A DNA stretch of 64,000 bases from Syntrophorhabdus sp. PtaB.Bin027 (GCA_002067585.1 MVQO01000228.1:62001-126000), one strand, 5' to 3'; shown: positions 18,619 through 27,559, numbered from the stretch's first letter. Numbers and translations: made by a program. Notes: generated by a model not told the origin, from the letters alone.

Positions 18619-19437
18619 ATGAAATTTGGGTTTTCTACTTTTTTCTTCATACAAAAGTCAATCAATGAGGTTATTGATGACATTATCTCCTCTGGCGTAA
18701 GGACAATTGAACTGTCACTCGAGACACCCCATGTCCAAAAAATGGATAAGGACTTTGTTGAACAGATGGCTGCACTGGCTGGTGATGGATTAGAATTTTC
18801 CATTCATGCACCGTTCTTTGAGGTAAACCTTGGAAGCCATCAGCCTGAGATTCGCCAATTTTCGAGAAACAGAGTAAAGATGGCGATCGACATGGCCTAT
18901 GCTATTGGTGCCAACCCTGTTGTTCTCCATCCTGGATATACATTCTGGATGGGAAAAATAAAGGATGTTGCTGAGAAATCCTGGAAGTTTTTTATCAAAG
19001 ACATGAGAGCAATATTATCCTATGCACGGAAGAAGGGCGTTACCTTGGCCCTTGAGTCAATCCCCATGCATCTCTTCTTTTTCTATGATCTGCCAGAATT
19101 TAAAGAGCTGAAGGATGTGTTTCCGGATCTTGGCATGACCTTGGACACAGGTCATGCTTTTCTCACAAAGATTGCTAAAAAAGAGAAAAAACCTGAAGAG
19201 GCGATCATCAGTGATCTTAAATACCTGGGAATCAACAACATAACCCATGTCCATCTTCATAATAATAAGGGAAAACGAGACGATCATCTGTTTCCCGACG
19301 GAGATATGGATATTAAAAGGATGCTTAATTTTCTGAGGGAAGAAGGATATTCAGGCAAGGTCATTATAGAGAGCTATGAAATGGAAAAGAATGGCATCCC
19401 TTCAGTGCTAGAGAAACTCAGATCAATGATCAGCTAA
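18619..19437 (+). CDS. Xylose isomerase-like TIM-barrel protein (sugar phosphate isomerase/epimerase)
   Basis: The product is 272 residues from ATG 18619; an in-frame TTG at 18598 lies inside the inverted repeat and is less likely. FSIHAPFFEVNLGS, VLHPGYTFW, ALESIPM, TLDTGHAF, HVHLHNNKGKRDDHLFPDG and VIIESYE are the ordered metal-ligand strands (His, Glu, Asp/His, His, Glu) of the AP-endonuclease-2/xylose-isomerase-like family. Such proteins isomerise or epimerise sugars or act as endonuclease IV. The short length and the missing Nfo motifs favour an isomerase. Substrate is unknown. Confidence 0.85.
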   Translation: MKFGFSTFFFIQKSINEVIDDIISSGVRTIELSLETPHVQKMDKDFVEQMAALAGDGLEFSIHAPFFEVNLGSHQPEIRQFSRNRVKMAIDMAYAIGANPVVLHPGYTFWMGKIKDVAEKSWKFFIKDMRAILSYARKKGVTLALESIPMHLFFFYDLPEFKELKDVFPDLGMTLDTGHAFLTKIAKKEKKPEEAIISDLKYLGINNITHVHLHNNKGKRDDHLFPDGDMDIKRMLNFLREEGYSGKVIIESYEMEKNGIPSVLEKLRSMIS

Positions 19438-19632
19438 GAAACTGACCAAAGTATTGTACAACAACGAGTTGCTGTTCATGCGCTTGTATGCTAACTTGAC
19501 AGTGCAGCATGGGACCGACAATCTGAGATCCTGATATTGAGTGGGATCTGGTAGCAAAGAGATGAAAAAAGAATTGCAAACCAGGTCCATAAAGAATCAA
19601 AGTGCCCATCAATAAGAATCGAGAAGGTAGAT

Positions 19633-20853
19633 TTATATCTGACGGTATTCTTTCAGGAAGTCAGCCATGTGCATGGCAACAGTTCTGATTTCTTCAACAT
19701 TAGGCAGAAAAACAACGCGGAAGTGGTCTGGTTTTTTCCAATTGAATCCTGTTCCCTGAACCATGAGCACCTTTTTTTCCAATAGAAAATCTAGAAGAAA
19801 CTTCTGGTCATCATAGATTTTATATTTCTTAACGTCAATCTTTGGAAAAAGATAGAGTGCTCCCATTGGTTTGACGCATGAGATGCCGGGTATGGCCTTA
19901 AAAGATTCATAGGCCACCTTTCGCTGTTCATACAATCTTCCGCCAGGGGAAATCAGGTCAATAATACTCTGACGGCCACCCAGTGCCGTTTGTATGGCGA
20001 ATTGTGCAGCCATATTTCCACACATGCGCATGTTGGAAAGTGTGTCCAATCCTTCAGTGGTATAATCGTATGCTACCTGTTTTTTACCGCTGATTATCAT
20101 CCATCCGGCTCTGAGGCCTGGTATGCGATGTGACTTTGATAGTCCATTGAAGGTAACAAAGAGGACATCCTTCGAGAGTGACGCCAATGGGATGTGTTTG
20201 GCGCCATCATAGAGAATCTGATCATAAATCTCATCTGCATATATTATAAGATTATGCTTCTCTGCCAGCCTGATAATCTTGATTAAAATGTCTCTGTGAT
20301 ATACAGCACCAGTGGGGTTGTTGGGATTAATCACAACTATCCCTTTTGTTTTTGCAGTAATTTTTGATTCCATATCCTTAATGTCAGGATTCCAGTCAGA
20401 AGACTCGTCAGTGATGTAATGGACAGCCTTTCCTCCGGAGAGATTGATGGCTGCGGTCCATAGCGGGTAATCTGGAGAAGGGACCAACATCTCATCCCCA
20501 TTGTTGAGGAGTCCCTGCATGGCCATCATGATCATCTCGCTTACTCCATTGCCAACGTAAATATCTTCAATCTCCACATCTTCAATGCCTGTGAGTTGGC
20601 ATTGCTGCATGATGGCTTTTCGTGCAGCGAAAAGCCCTTTTGCATCGCCGTATGATTGGGCCGACCTGATATTGAGAATCACATCGCGAATTATCTCGTC
20701 TGGCGCATTTATACCGAAAGCAGGGGGATTACCACTGTTCAGTTTGATAATGGTATATCCTTCTTCTTCGAGACGCTTCGCCTCTCTGAGCAGGGGGCCA
20801 CGGATTTCGTAACATACATGGTCCAGTTTGTTTGATTTTAATATGTTATGCAC
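19633..20853 (-). CDS. AlaA-like pyridoxal-phosphate aminotransferase
   Basis: The 406-residue class I/II aminotransferase has the PLP-binding Asn in INPNNPTGAVY, the DEIYD segment, and the Schiff-base Lys240 in NGLSKSHRIPGLRAGW, the same residue number as in E. coli AlaA. AlaA-type enzymes form alanine from pyruvate and glutamate. The closing RVVFLPN holds the carboxylate-binding Arg. The start is GTG with GAGG five bases upstream. It lies downstream of cfa on the same strand across a 154 bp gap. Confidence 0.9.
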   Translation of the reverse strand: MHNILKSNKLDHVCYEIRGPLLREAKRLEEEGYTIIKLNSGNPPAFGINAPDEIIRDVILNIRSAQSYGDAKGLFAARKAIMQQCQLTGIEDVEIEDIYVGNGVSEMIMMAMQGLLNNGDEMLVPSPDYPLWTAAINLSGGKAVHYITDESSDWNPDIKDMESKITAKTKGIVVINPNNPTGAVYHRDILIKIIRLAEKHNLIIYADEIYDQILYDGAKHIPLASLSKDVLFVTFNGLSKSHRIPGLRAGWMIISGKKQVAYDYTTEGLDTLSNMRMCGNMAAQFAIQTALGGRQSIIDLISPGGRLYEQRKVAYESFKAIPGISCVKPMGALYLFPKIDVKKYKIYDDQKFLLDFLLEKKVLMVQGTGFNWKKPDHFRVVFLPNVEEIRTVAMHMADFLKEYRQI

Positions 20854-21007
20854 ATGATCCTCTTGCTGTTCTGATATTCAGATACAGAATATGTGCACTC
20901 ATTATCTGAGAAAAAAGGCTGATTGTCAATAGACAGTGATGGGAAATACAGCACTGGTTTCAGAGCCTAAATGACATGCAGATGCGTTTAAACCAACATT
21001 TTTGGAT

Positions 21008-22198
21008 CTAGTACTTATAAAGATGTTCCCTCGTCATGGGAAGAGAATTGTTCAGTCCATTGGTAAAAAGAATCTGGTAAAGCCTTATATCACCCCACCG
21101 AAAGGCAGCAGAACTGCCACGGAGGTACATGCGCCAGGTTCTGACAAGTCTCTCATCAAACATTTTTTTGATCTGGTCCGAGTTTTTTTCAAAACGTTTG
21201 GCCCACTCATCAAGTGTTGCCGAATAGTGGAGGCGCAGGTTCTCGATATCGATCGGGATAAGGCTTTTATCGCCCATGGTTCGAATTATGTGATCCAGGG
21301 CTGGTAGGTGGCCGCCAGGAAAGATATATTTCATAGTCCAGGGATCAAAAGGGGTGTCACGTTCTTTTCCTATGGTATGGAGTAGACCGATTCCACCAGG
21401 TTTCAATATGGACTTAGTTTTCTCCATAAACATAGGGATTAAGCCCTTGCCTACATGCTCGAACATGCCAATGGATACATATTTGTCGAATTGACCCTTA
21501 ACATTACGGTAATCCTCCAAAAGGATGGTTATGCTCTTTTCCAGTCCTTCCTCGGCAACACGTTTTTTCGCGTAATCAGCTTGATGCACAGACAGTGTGC
21601 AACCCAATCCTTTAACCCCGTAATGATGGACTGCATACAGGAGCATACCGCCCCAACCACATCCTATGTCCACTAGAGTCTCGCCTTCCTTAAGGGCTAG
21701 TTTTCGGCAGATATGTTCGTACTTTTGTTGTTGGGCATCTTCAAGAGAATCATTCTTGTTTCTATAGTATGCGCAAGAGTAAGTCATGCTCTCATCAAGA
21801 TATAGCCTGTAAAATTCATTACCTAGATCATAATGGTGGGCAATGTTTCTGGCTGAGCCCCTGAGGGTGTTGAGGGACAAAAGATGGTTCATGAGGGCTG
21901 CCATCCTTGTGCCAAAAGACAGCTTTATATTCTGAAATTCAGGGCATATGCCGAGACGGACCAGGTATACAAAATCTCCCTCTACATCGATGTTCCCCTC
22001 TACGTATTCTTCAGCAAAGCCCATAGAACCTTTTGAAAATATTTTTTTGATCGATTTCTGATGCTTGAAGATGATTGTGAAGGATGGTTCTCCTATTCCG
22101 AACCGTTCTGATTGATTATCCCAATAGCGTATTTCAAAGGGGATCTCCGGTAGGCTATGGCTTAGTGTCCGAAGCAGCTTTCGGAGGACTTCTTTCAT
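21008..22198 (-). CDS. cfa: Cyclopropane-fatty-acyl-phospholipid synthase
   Basis: The 396-residue enzyme transfers a methylene from S-adenosylmethionine to unsaturated acyl chains of membrane phospholipids. HHYDLGNEFYRLYLD (121-135) and MTYSCAYY are diagnostic for CFA/mycolic-acid cyclopropane synthases. The SAM motif VDIGCGWGG is at 176-184. The N-terminal lipid-binding domain is also present, so it is a full-length Cfa (E. coli 382). A candidate promoter lies at 22215-22244. It is divergent from the beta-helix acyltransferase operon. Confidence 0.94.
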   Translation of the reverse strand: MKEVLRKLLRTLSHSLPEIPFEIRYWDNQSERFGIGEPSFTIIFKHQKSIKKIFSKGSMGFAEEYVEGNIDVEGDFVYLVRLGICPEFQNIKLSFGTRMAALMNHLLSLNTLRGSARNIAHHYDLGNEFYRLYLDESMTYSCAYYRNKNDSLEDAQQQKYEHICRKLALKEGETLVDIGCGWGGMLLYAVHHYGVKGLGCTLSVHQADYAKKRVAEEGLEKSITILLEDYRNVKGQFDKYVSIGMFEHVGKGLIPMFMEKTKSILKPGGIGLLHTIGKERDTPFDPWTMKYIFPGGHLPALDHIIRTMGDKSLIPIDIENLRLHYSATLDEWAKRFEKNSDQIKKMFDERLVRTWRMYLRGSSAAFRWGDIRLYQILFTNGLNNSLPMTREHLYKY

Positions 22199-22214
22199 CT
22201 ACGTCACCCTTAAA

Positions 22215-22244
22215 CATATAGCAAGGTTGGTTCATGCTTGTCAA
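22215..22244 (-). promoter_or_regulatory. Candidate sigma-70-type promoter of cfa
   Basis: Read on the minus strand, TTGACA (22239-22244) is followed 18 bases later by TATATG (22215-22220), which ends 16 bases before the cfa ATG. The -35 match is perfect. Position and orientation fit a short-leader cfa transcript. Confidence 0.5.
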
Positions 22245-22272
22245 ATTGTTTGATAGCAAGACCTTGTTTTTA

Positions 22273-22301
22273 TTGACATAAAAACAAAAAAGTGTTAATG
22301 T
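22273..22301 (+). promoter_or_regulatory. Candidate sigma-70-type promoter of the acyltransferase-glmM operon
   Basis: TTGACA at 22273-22278 and TAATGT at 22296-22301 are separated by exactly 17 bases. Transcription would start near 22308 and leave a 5' leader of about 237 bases before the ATG at 22545, long enough to hold a regulatory element. Confidence 0.55.
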
Positions 22302-22464
22302 ACGCCGTCTTTAAGTGGTTCAGTATGGTTTTCTCAATGGATGTTAAAAACAGTTTAGATACGGGTTATCTGTCACACAAGGTACAATGGTAGCATAAGG
22401 TCTCACGATGGGTTTGATTTGTTTGAATTGATTGCTAAATGGAAATGACAGTGCACGTTTCGAA

Positions 22465-22481
22465 ACCACTAAATTAGTGGT
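22465..22481. promoter_or_regulatory. Perfect 17-bp inverted repeat, operator-like
   Basis: ACCACTAAATTAGTGGT is two perfect 8-base arms around a single A, located 64 bp upstream of the acyltransferase start. Its size and symmetry fit a dimeric repressor site or the base of a leader hairpin. No regulator gene is adjacent. Confidence 0.4.
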
Positions 22482-22544
22482 CACAATGTTCGATAATATA
22501 TTGATAAATTTAGATATGTAGCAGATCGGGAAGGGGAGTATGCC

Positions 22545-23798
22545 ATGGATATAAAATTGCGGTGTCACCATAAAATCGTCCAGATGATCGATAAAGGGGT
22601 TGATATTCCAAATCCTTTCTCCATTGATGTAGGCCATGAGGTAGATGTTAATCATATATCAGGCCAAGGTGTCAAAATTTACCCCGGATGCAGGATTTAT
22701 GGTGAAAAGACTGTCATATCGAATGGTTGCCAGATTGGTTATGAAGGACCTGTCACAATAGACGATTGTCAGCTTGGATCCATGGTTGAGCTAAAAGGAG
22801 GATATTTTAATAAATCTGTATTTCTCGAAAAGGCAAGCATGGGTTTGGGAGCCCAGGTGCGTGAAGGTTGCATACTTGAAGAGGAGGCAAATGGTGCTCA
22901 CTGTGTCGGTTTAAAACAGACCATACTCTTCCCTTTTGTGACGCTTGGTAGTCTGATCAATTTCTGTGACTGTTTAATGGCCGGAGGAAAAAGCCGTAAA
23001 AATCACAGTGAGGTTGGAAGTTCTTATATTCATTTTAATTTCACGCCGGATGGAGACAAAAGCACAGCATCACTGATTGGTGATGTTCCAAGAGGCGTCA
23101 TGCTAAATCAACCTCCCATCTTTCTCGGAGGGCAGGGTGGTATTGTAGGGCCACTACGGATGGGGTATGGTAATGTGGTGGCTGCCAATTCTGTGCTGAG
23201 AAATGATTTTCCGGAAGACAATAAACTAATAGTGGGAAAGTCATATTCTGGAAAGACAGTGAATTTCAAGCCCAGAGCATACCAAGGTCTTTCTCGGATA
23301 GTGGGTAACAATATTATATACATTGCGAACCTGATGGCTCTTGAACAGTGGTATATTCATGTCAGGCATTCATTTTTGGAATCACAGGAGTTCGGACAGC
23401 AAATTTTTTCTGGGTTGCTCGAAAAACTTGCTCTTGCGAAAAAAGAGCGGATAAAGCGATTGCAGGTGTTAGCAGAAAAGTCAAAAATAACCCTTAAAAA
23501 CGAGAGCGAAGAAGGGTCAGATACAGTAGGAAGGAATGAATTCCACGAAAGATTTTCTGATATAGAGAGACTGTTTACAGAGGGAATATGTGATGATTCC
23601 GTGGAAAGGTATTATGATGACTTTTTTTTCGAGTTTGAAAGGTTAAGAGGAAAAAAAGAGGCAAAATATATAGCTGTTATACAGGGATTGCCTGCTCATG
23701 TCTCTAAAAAAGGTGTATTGTGGCTTCAAAAGATTGTCGATATTTTTTGTGAACGCGTGAAGGCAATTGTGCCTTCTTTTAAGCTGGTAGGTTGCTAA
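22545..23798 (+). CDS. Left-handed beta-helix acyltransferase, GlmU C-domain-like, no nucleotidyltransferase domain
   Basis: The product has 417 residues. From about residue 40 the sequence shows hexapeptide-repeat turns (VKIYPGCRIYG, VISNGCQIGYEGPVTIDD). NHSEVGSSYIHFNFTPDGD and GGQGGIVGPLRMGYGNVVAAN resemble the acetyl-CoA-site coils of GlmU-like proteins. There is no N-terminal GGxGTR pyrophosphorylase domain, and the last 120 residues are predicted charged helix. It is probably the acetyltransferase acting on glucosamine-1-phosphate, judged by its place directly before glmM. AGGGGAG precedes the ATG. Substrate is inferred. Confidence 0.75.
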   Translation: MDIKLRCHHKIVQMIDKGVDIPNPFSIDVGHEVDVNHISGQGVKIYPGCRIYGEKTVISNGCQIGYEGPVTIDDCQLGSMVELKGGYFNKSVFLEKASMGLGAQVREGCILEEEANGAHCVGLKQTILFPFVTLGSLINFCDCLMAGGKSRKNHSEVGSSYIHFNFTPDGDKSTASLIGDVPRGVMLNQPPIFLGGQGGIVGPLRMGYGNVVAANSVLRNDFPEDNKLIVGKSYSGKTVNFKPRAYQGLSRIVGNNIIYIANLMALEQWYIHVRHSFLESQEFGQQIFSGLLEKLALAKKERIKRLQVLAEKSKITLKNESEEGSDTVGRNEFHERFSDIERLFTEGICDDSVERYYDDFFFEFERLRGKKEAKYIAVIQGLPAHVSKKGVLWLQKIVDIFCERVKAIVPSFKLVGC

Positions 23799-23829
23799 TT
23801 ATTCTTCAAATTGTAAGGAGGAGTTATAG

Positions 23830-25179
23830 ATGGGTAGACTTTTTGGTACCGACGGCGTCAGAGGAGAAGCTAACCGCTATCCCATGAACGCTGAAATAGC
23901 CTTTGCGCTCGGGCAGGCTGTAGTCTACATTTTGAAGAAGGAACATGGACGGCCAAGAATAATGATTGGGAAAGACACCCGTATCTCAGGCTACATGCTC
24001 GAAAGCTCGCTTGAATCAGGAATAACTTCAATGGGCGGCTACCCCTATCTTCTTTCAGTATTGCCAACACCAGGTATTGCTTTTATAGCACAGAGTATGC
24101 GCGCTGCAGCAGGGATTGTGATTTCAGCCTCCCATAATCCCTACCAGGACAACGGTATAAAAATATTTTCTGGTAGTGGTTTCAAGTTATCGGATGAACA
24201 GGAAGAAACGATTGAGGATCTGATGCTGAGCAATACACTTCACACACTCGTGCCGCCTGTGAAGGATATGGGACAGGCGTTTCGTATGGAGGATGTGAAT
24301 GGTCGATACATTGTATTTTTAAAAAACACCTTTCCTCGAGATTTATCCATAGAAGGGATGAAGATTGTCCTGGATACTGCAAATGGTGCTACGTATAAGG
24401 TTGCTCCGGATACCTTCTGGGAACTTGGTGCGAATATAGATGTCATTCACAACTCCCCAAATGGCATCAACATAAACGACAAGTGTGGGTCGCAGCACAC
24501 AGAAGACCTGAGAAAAAGGGTCGTTGAAAAAGGTGCTGCAATCGGGCTTGCCTTCGATGGTGACGGTGATCGCCTCATAGCGGTTGATGAAAAGGGCCAG
24601 GAGATAACTGGTGATCAAATCCTGCTGATCTGTGCAAAGATGCTCAAAGATCAGGGTAAACTGAAAAACAACCTGCTTGTTGCCACAGTAATGAGCAACC
24701 TTGGGCTAAGGGTTGCCTGCAAGAGATATGGTTTTAAATATCACGCCTCTAAAGTTGGGGATAGATACGTACTCGAGGATATGATCAGGCTGGGCAGCAT
24801 AATCGGTGGGGAGCAGTCAGGACATATGGTATTTCTCGATCATCATACAACAGGAGACGGAATTGTTACAGCAATGCAACTACTTGCGGCCATGGTCAAG
24901 ACAGGCAAGCCTTTATCGGAACTTGCCAAAATGATGGATATATATCCTCAGAAGCTGATCAACGTGGACGTGAAAAGTAAGCCCGATATAAATACGGTGC
25001 CTAAAGTCATGAAAATAATAGACAAGGTCGAGAGAGAATTGAAAGACGAGGGACGTGTTCTTGTGAGGTATTCAGGTACCCAGAACATGTGTAGGGTCAT
25101 GGTTGAGGGGCCTTCAGATAGTGTTACTGAGAAATACTGTGAAGAAATTGCTGATGTTGTAAAGAATGTGCTGGGTTGA
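23830..25179 (+). CDS. glmM: Phosphoglucosamine mutase
   Basis: The 449-residue protein interconverts glucosamine-6-phosphate and glucosamine-1-phosphate. MGRLFGTDGVRG is the family N-terminus, and VISASHNPYQDNGIK carries the phosphorylated Ser101. The metal loop FDGDGDR, the sugar loop GGEQSGHM and the phosphate-binding RYSGTQNMCRVM are all intact. GGEQSGH plus the length favour GlmM over phosphomannomutase. AAGGAGGAG precedes the ATG. It lies 31 bp after the acyltransferase and 47 bp before the NagB-like gene, so an operon is likely. Confidence 0.95.
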   Translation: MGRLFGTDGVRGEANRYPMNAEIAFALGQAVVYILKKEHGRPRIMIGKDTRISGYMLESSLESGITSMGGYPYLLSVLPTPGIAFIAQSMRAAAGIVISASHNPYQDNGIKIFSGSGFKLSDEQEETIEDLMLSNTLHTLVPPVKDMGQAFRMEDVNGRYIVFLKNTFPRDLSIEGMKIVLDTANGATYKVAPDTFWELGANIDVIHNSPNGININDKCGSQHTEDLRKRVVEKGAAIGLAFDGDGDRLIAVDEKGQEITGDQILLICAKMLKDQGKLKNNLLVATVMSNLGLRVACKRYGFKYHASKVGDRYVLEDMIRLGSIIGGEQSGHMVFLDHHTTGDGIVTAMQLLAAMVKTGKPLSELAKMMDIYPQKLINVDVKSKPDINTVPKVMKIIDKVERELKDEGRVLVRYSGTQNMCRVMVEGPSDSVTEKYCEEIADVVKNVLG

Positions 25180-25226
25180 GAAATTCTCATCAGTTTGGCT
25201 CATAAATCTAGGCCTGGAGGAGTAGT

Positions 25227-26186
25227 ATGCCTATTGAGGTAGTCATAACGAATGATTTTGAACATCTCAGCAAGGTCGCAGCGGAAATAGTCAAGAAAAA
25301 ACTGGTTGAATTGTTGAAAAGGAAGAAAGAAGTTGTCTTGGGGCTTGCAACAGGGAACTCCCCGACAGGGATGTACAAACATCTGGCGAGAGCGGCAAAC
25401 AATGGGGAATTCGACAGCAGCAGGATACGAAGCTTTAACCTTGATGAATACATTGGACTGCCCGGAGAAAATGCCCAGCAGCGGGCCCTGCATCCTGAAA
25501 GCTACTGCTATTTCATGATCCAGGAGTTTTTCGGGCTTCTTAAGAAGAAATTTATTGAAACAAATGTGCCTTTTGGTTCGCTCATCGACCAGAAAGTACT
25601 AATAAAAGAGCTGAAGAGATATCCCCATGATTGGGCTTGTAAAGGCACGGGTGCAGGAAAATCGATCGTTATCAAACAAAAAACGGGATCAGAATACCTT
25701 TCATGGATAAGAAAGGAGATATTAAACGGATACATGCAGAAAATAAAAAAAGCCGGAGGCATAGATATTCAGATAATTGGCGTCGGGGGGCGGGGGCACG
25801 TGGCTTTTCATGAATCAGGTGTGCCTTTTGAGGGAAGTTCAGTTATGCTTGTCAAGCTTGATGATAACACTATTAAAGATTCCGTAACTGATGGACACTT
25901 CATCTCAAAAAAAGATTACCCAAATTATGCCATATCAATGAGTGCAGAGCTTGTGTATCAGGCAAGAAATGTAGTGCTCTTAGCAAACGGCGAAAGAAAA
26001 GTTGAGTCTGTTACCCGGTCACTCCTTGGAGATGTGAACCCTGAAGTCCCTATTTCCTATGGACAGAAATATGCTCTTAATGGTGGTAATTTGATCTACG
26101 TGCTTGACAAGATAGCAGGCAGGAACCTTATTGATAATAAAAGCAACCTTAAAAAAATGAATATAGTTTTAAAGGACCTAACCTAA
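25227..26186 (+). CDS. NagB-like glucosamine-6-phosphate deaminase/isomerase homologue, altered active site
   Basis: The product has 319 residues against about 266 for E. coli NagB. LATGNSPTGMY (40-50) is the phosphate-binding loop, SFNLDEYIGLP contains the Asp equivalent to D72 (Asp73), and VGGRGHVAFHE (186-196) matches NagB GNDGHIAFNE. In that motif His191 and Glu196 are kept, but the Asp equivalent to D141 is Arg189. An extra segment lies around residues 128-165. NagB converts GlcN-6-P to fructose-6-P and ammonia, and the reverse is known for some homologues. Next to glmM, a biosynthetic or sensory role is plausible. GGAGGAG precedes the ATG. Confidence 0.82.
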   Translation: MPIEVVITNDFEHLSKVAAEIVKKKLVELLKRKKEVVLGLATGNSPTGMYKHLARAANNGEFDSSRIRSFNLDEYIGLPGENAQQRALHPESYCYFMIQEFFGLLKKKFIETNVPFGSLIDQKVLIKELKRYPHDWACKGTGAGKSIVIKQKTGSEYLSWIRKEILNGYMQKIKKAGGIDIQIIGVGGRGHVAFHESGVPFEGSSVMLVKLDDNTIKDSVTDGHFISKKDYPNYAISMSAELVYQARNVVLLANGERKVESVTRSLLGDVNPEVPISYGQKYALNGGNLIYVLDKIAGRNLIDNKSNLKKMNIVLKDLT

Positions 26187-26487
26187 GCTGCCAAAGTCCC
26201 GGCATACATTTAACAGAAAATAGATGAGCAACGAACAGGATGCCATAATCAATCTGATTGGCTCTTGAGGAATGCTTACAGAGCTTGAAGTTACGAAATG
26301 GATCGGTAAAGGTGGCTTGCTCGAATGGTGGCCATGTAAGGTTAGGGGGACCTCAAGTTTAAAGCTGTAGCAGAAGTATCCGGACATAGGGCGAAGATGG
26401 TTATGCTGGATGGGAGTTTGAATAAATTAGGAATAAATAGGAATGGATTTTTTTGTTCTGCAGAAGAGTTTGCCTGAGATTGGCAAA
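26187..26487. other. 301 bp region with degraded-looking short frames
   Basis: This gap between convergent genes has no intact gene. A frame starting MLTELEVTKWIGKGG (ATG 26272) recalls the helix-turn-helix start of excisionase-like proteins. A second, offset frame reading DLKFKAVAEVSGHRAK (from about 26350) recalls the end of tyrosine recombinases. Both are short and unsupported by ribosome-binding sites, so a mobile-element remnant is only a possibility. Confidence 0.25.
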
Positions 26488-27396
26488 TCACCGTGCAGCA
26501 TAAGCCCAGAAGATAAACACAAAGGGTGATAAGAGCGTGGAAAGGGTAATGACACCCGATGCGAGATCAGTATCACCACCAAGCTGGTTGGCAAGTATGA
26601 ATGATGTAGTGGCTGTGGGGGTGGCGAGAAGAATAATCCCTGGAAGGGCGTCAGTGAAGGGAATTGCATACAGATGGCAAAAGGCAAAAGAAAGGGAAGG
26701 AAGAACCATGAGCTTCATGAAGACAACAATCCCTGACAGCTTGAATGAGTTCCTGATAGTGTTCATTGACATGGAAGCACCAATAATAATGAGGGCCATG
26801 GGGAGTGCAATATTTGCAAGAATACCCATGGTTTTCATCAATAATATGGGAACAGGGATATCCAAATAAAGAAGAAACATGCCGAGGACTGTACCGATAA
26901 TCAAAGGGCTTTTAACAACAGATGCGAGCGATTTCCATATGTTTTCGTGTCTGCGAGAAGCCCAGGAAAGTATTGCAATAGCTAGTGTATTGTTCATGAG
27001 TATTAGGAATCCTATGAGTATGCTTCCTCTCCTCATACCTTCTTCACCCATCATATAGTAGAGGACAGCCAGACCAATATACGTGATATTCCCGTGAAAA
27101 GTCGTTTGAACAAAACTCCCGAGAGTCCCTTTTTTTAAACCCATTGTCAGGGCAAGCAGAAAAGCAATACAAAGTATAACAAGGGTTGGGACTATGACGG
27201 ACAGAATACTGGTTAAACTTACCTCTCTAATATCTGACTTGATGATTCCGATGAAAATGAGCACAGGAAGGCTGAAATGAAAGACAAATCTGTTGGCCTC
27301 CTGGATAAATTCACGTTTTAACAGCCCTCTCTGCTGGAGTATAAAACCAAAGATGATGATAAGGAAGATTGGTACAATTGTTTCAATGATTGCCAT
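26488..27396 (-). CDS. AEC-family (auxin efflux carrier-like) transporter
   Basis: The product is 302 residues from ATG 27396; the frame is open to a GTG at 27468, but the added segment is hydrophilic and the membrane protein starts naturally at MAIIETIVPIFLII. About ten hydrophobic helices are visible in two halves, with LPMALIIIGASMSM and a closing LATPTATTSFILANQLGG that is typical of the AEC/Mem_trans family. Bacterial members export malate, lactate or amino acids. It is divergent from the hydroxyacid-oxidase operon, which suggests an organic-acid substrate, but that is inference. Confidence 0.88.
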   Translation of the reverse strand: MAIIETIVPIFLIIIFGFILQQRGLLKREFIQEANRFVFHFSLPVLIFIGIIKSDIREVSLTSILSVIVPTLVILCIAFLLALTMGLKKGTLGSFVQTTFHGNITYIGLAVLYYMMGEEGMRRGSILIGFLILMNNTLAIAILSWASRRHENIWKSLASVVKSPLIIGTVLGMFLLYLDIPVPILLMKTMGILANIALPMALIIIGASMSMNTIRNSFKLSGIVVFMKLMVLPSLSFAFCHLYAIPFTDALPGIILLATPTATTSFILANQLGGDTDLASGVITLSTLLSPFVFIFWAYAAR

Positions 27397-27541
27397 TATA
27401 AAACTGTTATAACCATTATGGGCCTTGAATTCATTTACTTTTGCTATTTTTTGTTTGGCGTAATGCACTGTTATAATAATACAGATTAATCGAAATTACT
27501 TATAAAAAGCAAAGCTGTGAAAACTTGCACATTCTGTTGGT

Positions 27542-27551
27542 TTGTATACAA
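27542..27551. promoter_or_regulatory. Perfect palindrome TTGTATACAA, GntR/FadR-like operator candidate
   Basis: The 10-base perfect palindrome lies 8 bp upstream of a TTGACA box in the divergent region between the AEC transporter and the GlcD-like gene. Its TNGT...ACNA shape matches operators of FadR-subfamily GntR regulators, which often control hydroxyacid or dicarboxylate genes. No GntR gene is in the window. Confidence 0.4.
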
Positions 27552-27559
27552 GTATTTTC

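Noticed and set aside
26224-26370. Frame with an internal TGA (MSNEQDAIINLIGS-U-G) as a second selenoprotein
   Set aside because: No SECIS-like hairpin at the right distance, no conserved Cys/Sec context and a tiny product.
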